9,936 nucleotides of DNA from Actinomycetes bacterium (GTDB taxonomy: Bacteria > Actinomycetota > Acidimicrobiia > Acidimicrobiales > Palsa-688). Below are positions 7,024-9,936 of the stretch, one piece after another; positions within the stretch are counted from its first letter, which is position 1, and every line of letters starts with the position of its first letter. The position numbers were made by a program, and so were the translations under genes. Location: positions 1 through 9,936 of the forward strand of contig JAKACE010000038.1 in assembly GCA_021821705.1 (NCBI GenBank), written 5' to 3'. The notes below the pieces were generated by a model. It made no database searches, had not been told where the DNA came from, and worked only from the letters and a program-made list of their open reading frames with translations.

Positions 7024-7914
7024 ATGAGCATTCTCCCGCCCAGCAGCATCACTGACACGTCCAAGCAGCCGGTGGCCACCCTGCCCCCGGGCAGCACCGC
7101 CGCGTCCGGCTCGTCCGGCTCGTCGGCCACCAGCCCCCTGGGGGCCAACGCCGTCAACGCCGACACCTTCCTGCAGCTGCTCGTCGCCCAGATGCAGTAC
7201 CAGGACCCCAACAACCCCGTCAACTCGACCCAGTTCCTCTCGCAGACCGCCTCTTTCGAGGAAGTCCAGCAGCTCGGCTCGCTCGAAACTTCCCTCTCCA
7301 GCCTGGTCAGCACGCAGCAGACAATGGCGGCGGCGTCGATGCTTGGCCAGCAGGTCACCGGTGCCGACACCAACGGCAGCCCGGTGACCGGGACCGTTAC
7401 CGGGGTCCAGCTGACCAGCAACGGCCCGGTGCTCCAAGTCGGCAATTCATCGGTCCCCATGTCGTCGGTGACAGCGCTGGGGAGCGCGACTGCACAGGCT
7501 TCAACCGCAGCGACGGCTCCATCTGCCACCGGGACGAGTGCTGCCGGCACGACGACAGGCGCCACCGGGACGGGCACAGTTGCCGGCACGACGACCGGCG
7601 CCACCGGGACGGGCACAGTTGCCGGCACGACGACCGGCGCCACCAACATCTCCGGCGCCGCCACCGGCGTCGCCGGCACTACCGGTGCAAGCAGCACCGG
7701 TAGCACGAGCAGCACGGCCACGGACGGCACCACGGGCACGACCACTGCCGGCAACGCATCAGGTGCGAACACCACCGCCACGGACGGCACGACGGGCACG
7801 ACCGCTACACCCGGTGGCAGCACCGGGGGGGGCGGCAGTGCCAACCCGACAAACGGCACCGGCGCGGCTTCGCCGGCAGCCTCCACGTCCACGACCACCA
7901 CACCGTCGGTCTGA
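7024..7914 (+). CDS. flgD: FlgD, hook cap/scaffold protein with a repeat-rich tail
   Basis: FlgD caps the growing hook and helps FlgE subunits assemble outside the cell. Of 296 residues, 1-42 are a Ser/Pro/Gly-rich leader. Residues 43-100 are the conserved FlgD N-domain with DTFLQLLVAQMQYQDP (YQDPNNP at 59-65) and FEEVQQLGSLE. Residues 101-154 resemble the tudor-like FlgD domain (LGQQVTGADTNGSPVTGTVTGV, then VSSVTALG-type ending). The usual FlgD Ig/FnIII-like domain is not seen. Instead, residues 155-296 are Thr/Gly/Ala/Ser only, with tandem repeats. It starts at ATG 7024, five bases after the fliK stop, with GTGAGG at 7008-7013 as a possible ribosome site. It is followed after 32 bases by flgE, matching the common fliK-flgD-flgE order. 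Confidence 0.93.
   Translation: MSILPPSSITDTSKQPVATLPPGSTAASGSSGSSATSPLGANAVNADTFLQLLVAQMQYQDPNNPVNSTQFLSQTASFEEVQQLGSLETSLSSLVSTQQTMAAASMLGQQVTGADTNGSPVTGTVTGVQLTSNGPVLQVGNSSVPMSSVTALGSATAQASTAATAPSATGTSAAGTTTGATGTGTVAGTTTGATGTGTVAGTTTGATNISGAATGVAGTTGASSTGSTSSTATDGTTGTTTAGNASGANTTATDGTTGTTATPGGSTGGGGSANPTNGTGAASPAASTSTTTTPSV
7543..7644 (+). repeat. 39-base tandem repeat in flgD, about 2.6 copies
   Basis: Unit 1 (7543-7581) and unit 2 (7582-7620) are identical except for one base (ACAGGC against ACCGGC), and a partial third unit covers 7621-7644. Each full unit codes for 13 residues, AGTTTGATGTGTV. The period is a multiple of three, so gain or loss of a unit keeps the frame. Near identity at the DNA level suggests recent duplication. 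Confidence 0.9.
7717..7803 (+). repeat. 27-base direct repeat in flgD, 60 bases apart
   Basis: The segments 7717-7743 and 7777-7803 both code for ATDGTTGTT and differ at one base (ACCACG against ACGACG). The 60-base spacing again keeps the frame. The segment between codes for TAGNASGANTT. Confidence 0.75.
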
Positions 7915-7931
7915 GAGAACCGACCCACCCC

Positions 7932-7937
7932 AGGAGG
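7932..7937 (+). promoter_or_regulatory. Ribosome binding site for flgE
   Basis: AGGAGG lies 9 bases before the GTG at 7947. It is the best Shine-Dalgarno sequence in the window, fitting the need to make the many hook subunits, and it fixes the GTG as the flgE start. Confidence 0.75.
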
Positions 7938-7946
7938 GCAAACTCC

Positions 7947-9317
7947 GTGCTTCGCTCTTTGTTCAGCGGCGTCTCAGGCCTCGACGCCAACCAGGAGTAC
8001 ATCGACTCCATAGGTAACGACATCGCCAACATCAACACCACCGGCTACAAGAGCAACGAGGTCCAGTTCGAGGACCTCCTCAGCCAGACGATCTCGGGGG
8101 CTACGGCCCCCTCGACCACCACCGGCGGCATCAACCCGACGCAGGTCGGCCTGGGCGTCAAGGTGGCCGGCGTGGAGGCGAACTTCACCCAGGGCACTTC
8201 GCAGCAGACCGGTAACCCGCTGGACCTGTCCATCCAGGGTGACGGGTTCTTCATCACCAAGGGGAGCAACCAGGTCTATTACACCCGGGCCGGCTCCCTG
8301 CAGCTGGACGGCAACGGCAACCTGGTGACCCCCAACGGCAACCTGGTGCAGGGCTGGCCGGCGACAGCCACCGGGACCATCAACACCAGCGCCCCGCTCG
8401 GGGCCCTCAGCATCCCGAGCGGCCAGCAGATCGCTGCCAACCCCACTTCCACGGTGACCCTCGGCGGCAACCTGGCCGGCCAGTCGGGCTGGACCCCGCC
8501 CACGGGGGCGCCCGGTTCGAGCACCAGCTCCGGGTCGACCAGCACCACCCCGGTGGGCTCCTCGACCTCCGTCACCGTCTATGCCAAGAACGGGTCGACG
8601 GAGTCGCTCGACCTGACTTTCGAGCAGGCGAGCACCCTTCCCTCCAGCGCCCCCAAGGGCGCGGCGACGGCCTGGAACGTCTACGGCGTCCTCGCCGGCG
8701 CCGGGGCCAGCCCCGACTACACCAATTCCAAGGCCGCCACCCTCTACTTCGACTCCAGCGGCAACTTCGTCGGCTACACCGACCAGACCGGCAACACCAG
8801 CACCTCGGCCAGTTCTTTCAGCCTGTCCGTGCCGGACGAGACCCAGAGCACGACCAGCACCGCCACCCAGTCGTTCACGCTGAAGGTCCCGACCGTGACG
8901 GCCAACTCGAGCCAGGACACGATTTCGGTCCTGAGCCAGGACGGCAACGCCCCCGGCACCCTCCAGAGCTACAGCATAGGCAACAACGGCCTGATCCAGG
9001 GCGTGTTCAGCAACGGCCAGACGCTCAACCTGGGCCAGATCGCCCTGGCGACGTTCGCCAACCCCGACGGCCTGCTGCGCGCCGGCGACACGTCCTTCAC
9101 GGCCACCGCCAACTCCGGATTGGCCCAGGTCGGCCAACCCAACAACGGCAGCCGAGGCAGTATCCAGGCCGGCACCCTCGAAGCCTCCAACGTCGACCTG
9201 GCGACCGAGATGACCGAGCTGATCGAAGCCGAACGGGGCTTCCAGGCCAACGGGAGCATCATCACGACCTCCGACACGCTGCTGCAGGACCTCATCAACC
9301 TCAAGCAGGGCGGCTAG
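7947..9317 (+). CDS. flgE: FlgE, flagellar hook protein
   Basis: FlgE is the main subunit of the hook, the bendable joint outside the cell. The gene codes for 456 residues. The N-terminal D0 segment is MLRSLFSGVSGLDANQ with NDIANINTTGYK at 24-35, a signature of flagellar rod and hook proteins. Next come the LDLSIQGDGFF and YTRAGSLQLDGNGNLVTPNG segments. The middle carries the variable outer domains, including a Ser/Thr/Gly-rich stretch at about 189-208. The C-terminal D0 helix (416 on) is VDLATEMTELIEAERGFQAN, ending in TLLQDLINLKQGG. A central domain of this size, together with the place after flgD, favours FlgE over the rod protein FlgG. FEDLL at 41-45 may be an export-gate motif. The GTG start is fixed by the AGGAGG site at 7932-7937. 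It ends in TAG, followed by a hairpin cluster. Confidence 0.95.
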   Translation: MLRSLFSGVSGLDANQEYIDSIGNDIANINTTGYKSNEVQFEDLLSQTISGATAPSTTTGGINPTQVGLGVKVAGVEANFTQGTSQQTGNPLDLSIQGDGFFITKGSNQVYYTRAGSLQLDGNGNLVTPNGNLVQGWPATATGTINTSAPLGALSIPSGQQIAANPTSTVTLGGNLAGQSGWTPPTGAPGSSTSSGSTSTTPVGSSTSVTVYAKNGSTESLDLTFEQASTLPSSAPKGAATAWNVYGVLAGAGASPDYTNSKAATLYFDSSGNFVGYTDQTGNTSTSASSFSLSVPDETQSTTSTATQSFTLKVPTVTANSSQDTISVLSQDGNAPGTLQSYSIGNNGLIQGVFSNGQTLNLGQIALATFANPDGLLRAGDTSFTATANSGLAQVGQPNNGSRGSIQAGTLEASNVDLATEMTELIEAERGFQANGSIITTSDTLLQDLINLKQGG

Positions 9318-9352
9318 CGCTGGTGGCGCCGCCTCGCCGGCGGCGGCAGCGC
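9317..9352 (+). terminator. Imperfect GC-rich hairpin directly after flgE
   Basis: GCGCTG (9317-9322) pairs with CAGCGC (9347-9352). After a small asymmetric bulge, a further GC-rich stem closes on a 5-base loop. No T-run follows, so it is not a classic intrinsic terminator. It could be a weak terminator or a 3'-end stabiliser for the flgE message. Confidence 0.4.
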
Positions 9353-9359
9353 TACACGA

Positions 9360-9388
9360 GCCCCGGGCGGCCGCTGGCCGTCCGGGGC
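9360..9388 (+). terminator. Very strong 13-bp hairpin downstream of flgE
   Basis: The left arm 9360-9372 (GCCCCGGGCGGCC) pairs with 9376-9388 (GGCCGTCCGGGGC) over 13 base pairs with one G-U pair and a 3-base loop (GCT). It is the most stable simple hairpin I see in the window. No T-run follows. GC-rich actinobacteria often have such stems after genes without a U-tail, so a terminator or RNA-stability role is plausible. Confidence 0.55.
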
Positions 9389-9474
9389 CTCACCGCGTGG
9401 GCGGCGCTGCCACGCCTGGGAGCCTTCCGGGGTTTCCTCTCTTTCCCTGCCCCGCCCCTGGTCGCGGCCCCGAC

Positions 9475-9503
9475 CTCCGCCGGCGCGCCGGTTTTCGGCG
9501 GAG
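9475..9503 (+). repeat. 8-bp inverted repeat in the flgE-flbD gap
   Basis: CTCCGCCG (9475-9482) and CGGCGGAG (9496-9503) are perfect complements around a 13-base spacer that ends in TTTT. The spacer side overlaps a 12-base palindrome (CCGGCGCGCCGG at 9480-9491), so two folded forms compete. Confidence 0.5.
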
Positions 9504-9542
9504 CGTTCAGGCAGGCCCTGGGGCCGACGATCTAACACCTGT

Positions 9543-9560
9543 CGGCCAATGGATTGGCCG
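9543..9560. repeat. 7-bp inverted repeat upstream of flbD
   Basis: CGGCCAA (9543-9549) and TTGGCCG (9554-9560) are perfect inverted copies with a 4-base spacer (TGGA), about 40 bases before the flbD start. It could be a protein-binding operator or a small RNA hairpin in the flbD leader; nothing here decides between them. Confidence 0.45.
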
Positions 9561-9600
9561 GGCGCTGCTGGCGCACCATCAGCCCGACGGAGCGGGGCAC

Positions 9601-9858
9601 ATGATTCTTCTAACCAGGCTCAACGGTCCGCAGATAGCGGTAAATGCCGACCTGATCGAGCGAGCCGAGGCGACACCGGACACGGTGTTGACCCTGGTCG
9701 ACGGCACCAAGTACCTGGTGGCCGAGACCGTGCAGGAAGTGATCGACCGGGTGAGGTTGTTCCGGGCGTCGGTGCTCGTGGCGGCCAAGGAACTGGAAGA
9801 GAGCGCAGGCCAGCCGCGGGCCACTCTGCGGGCACTGCCTGACCCATCGGAGAGCTGA
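9601..9858 (+). CDS. flbD: FlbD-family small flagellar protein
   Basis: This 85-residue protein begins MILLTRLNGPQIAVNADLIERAEATPDTVLTLVDGTKYLV, which matches the small FlbD family (start MIxLTRLNG, then the NxDLIE and LxxGxKYxV segments). The family is found in flagellar operons of Gram-positive bacteria, typically between flgE and motA as here. Its role is unclear; it is not the same as the Caulobacter transcription factor of that name. The last 25 or so residues (after ELEESAG) are a poorly conserved tail. The frame is open upstream to 9397, but the family N-terminus begins exactly at ATG 9601, and GGAG at 9589-9592 is 8 bases before it. It is followed after three bases by motA. Confidence 0.88.
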   Translation: MILLTRLNGPQIAVNADLIERAEATPDTVLTLVDGTKYLVAETVQEVIDRVRLFRASVLVAAKELEESAGQPRATLRALPDPSES

Positions 9859-9861
9859 CCA

Positions 9862-9936
9862 GTGGACCCGGCGAGCCTTGTGGGCATCGGGCTGGCCCTG
9901 GTCGCCCTGATGGTCTCCATGGTCATGGACGGGGGC
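9862..9936 (+). CDS. motA: MotA, stator protein, N-terminal fragment
   Basis: The first 25 codons of a gene cut by the right edge read MDPASLVGIGLALVALMVSMVMDGG. This is the usual MotA start, MDxxxxxGIxLALxxxxxSxxxxGG: a short lead and the first transmembrane helix. MotA with MotB forms the ion-driven stator that turns FliG. The GTG start at 9862 has GGAGAG at 9849-9854 and lies three bases after the flbD stop. With only 25 residues, a close homologue such as PomA cannot be excluded, but flbD-motA order is common. Confidence 0.8.
   Translation, partial: MDPASLVGIGLALVALMVSMVMDGG

Larger units (their letters stand above)
9318..9600. other. Non-coding gap between flgE and flbD with four inverted repeats
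   Basis: This 283-base stretch is by far the longest gap in an otherwise tightly packed operon. Frames open across it give Arg/Pro/Ala-rich peptides with no start signals or family look, so I see no gene. It holds hairpins at 9317-9352, 9360-9388 and 9475-9503, a pyrimidine run at 9433-9448, and a 7-bp inverted repeat at 9543-9560. I see no convincing promoter boxes. It may end most transcription after flgE and allow separate control of flbD and the motor genes. Confidence 0.6.

Noticed and set aside
9323..9535. Small gene of 70 codons in the flgE-flbD gap
   Set aside because: The product is Arg/Pro/Ala-rich, overlaps the hairpins, and has no clear ribosome site.
9397..9600. N-terminal extension of FlbD
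   Set aside because: The frame is open by chance in GC-rich DNA. The FlbD family start is exactly at the ATG at 9601, which has its own ribosome site.
1..9936. Mobile elements, CRISPR, tRNA or rRNA genes, defence genes
   Set aside because: I looked for transposase-like frames, spaced short repeats and conserved RNA stretches and saw none; the only repeats are coding repeats and local hairpins.

Overview
This window is a segment of a flagellar assembly operon from a very GC-rich bacterium, most likely a member of the Actinobacteriota. The grounds are the strong G/C bias at third codon positions, the actinobacterial-style FlgE start (MLRSLFSGVSGL), GTG starts, and the absence of P- and L-ring genes in the part of the operon seen. 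I cannot assign a genus. All genes are on the + strand and the window is cut at both ends.

Layout: the C-terminal end of fliF (1-338), fliG (from 390), fliH (to 2091), fliI (2088-3398), fliJ (3395-3841), a peptidoglycan hydrolase joining an NlpC/P60 endopeptidase to an SLT lytic transglycosylase (3838-5058), fliK (5055-7019), flgD (7024-7914), flgE (7947-9317), a 283-base non-coding gap rich in hairpins (9318-9600), flbD (9601-9858) and the first 25 codons of motA (9862 to the edge). From fliH to fliK every junction is a 4-base GTGA or ATGA overlap, so these genes are probably translated as a coupled chain.

The genes act together. FliF and FliG form the MS ring and rotor. FliH, FliI and FliJ are the soluble export ATPase complex. 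FliK sets hook length, FlgD caps the growing hook, and FlgE is the hook subunit. FlbD is a small regulator and MotA is a stator subunit. The hydrolase between fliJ and fliK is the likely functional counterpart of proteobacterial FlgJ, opening the cell wall for the rod.

The most notable point is at the fliG/fliH junction. At base 1402 a single T removes the expected fliG stop (TTA where TAA or TGA would fit) and also puts a TAG into the likely true fliH N-terminus. An A or G at this one base would repair both genes. Other points of interest are an FxxxL motif at residues 29-53 of the four predicted exported proteins, a Thr/Gly/Ala-rich FlgD tail built from tandem repeats in place of the usual second C-terminal domain, and the structured gap before flbD. 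I found no RNA genes, mobile elements or CRISPR arrays, and no wholly new system: this is a recognisable flagellar locus with some unusual parts.
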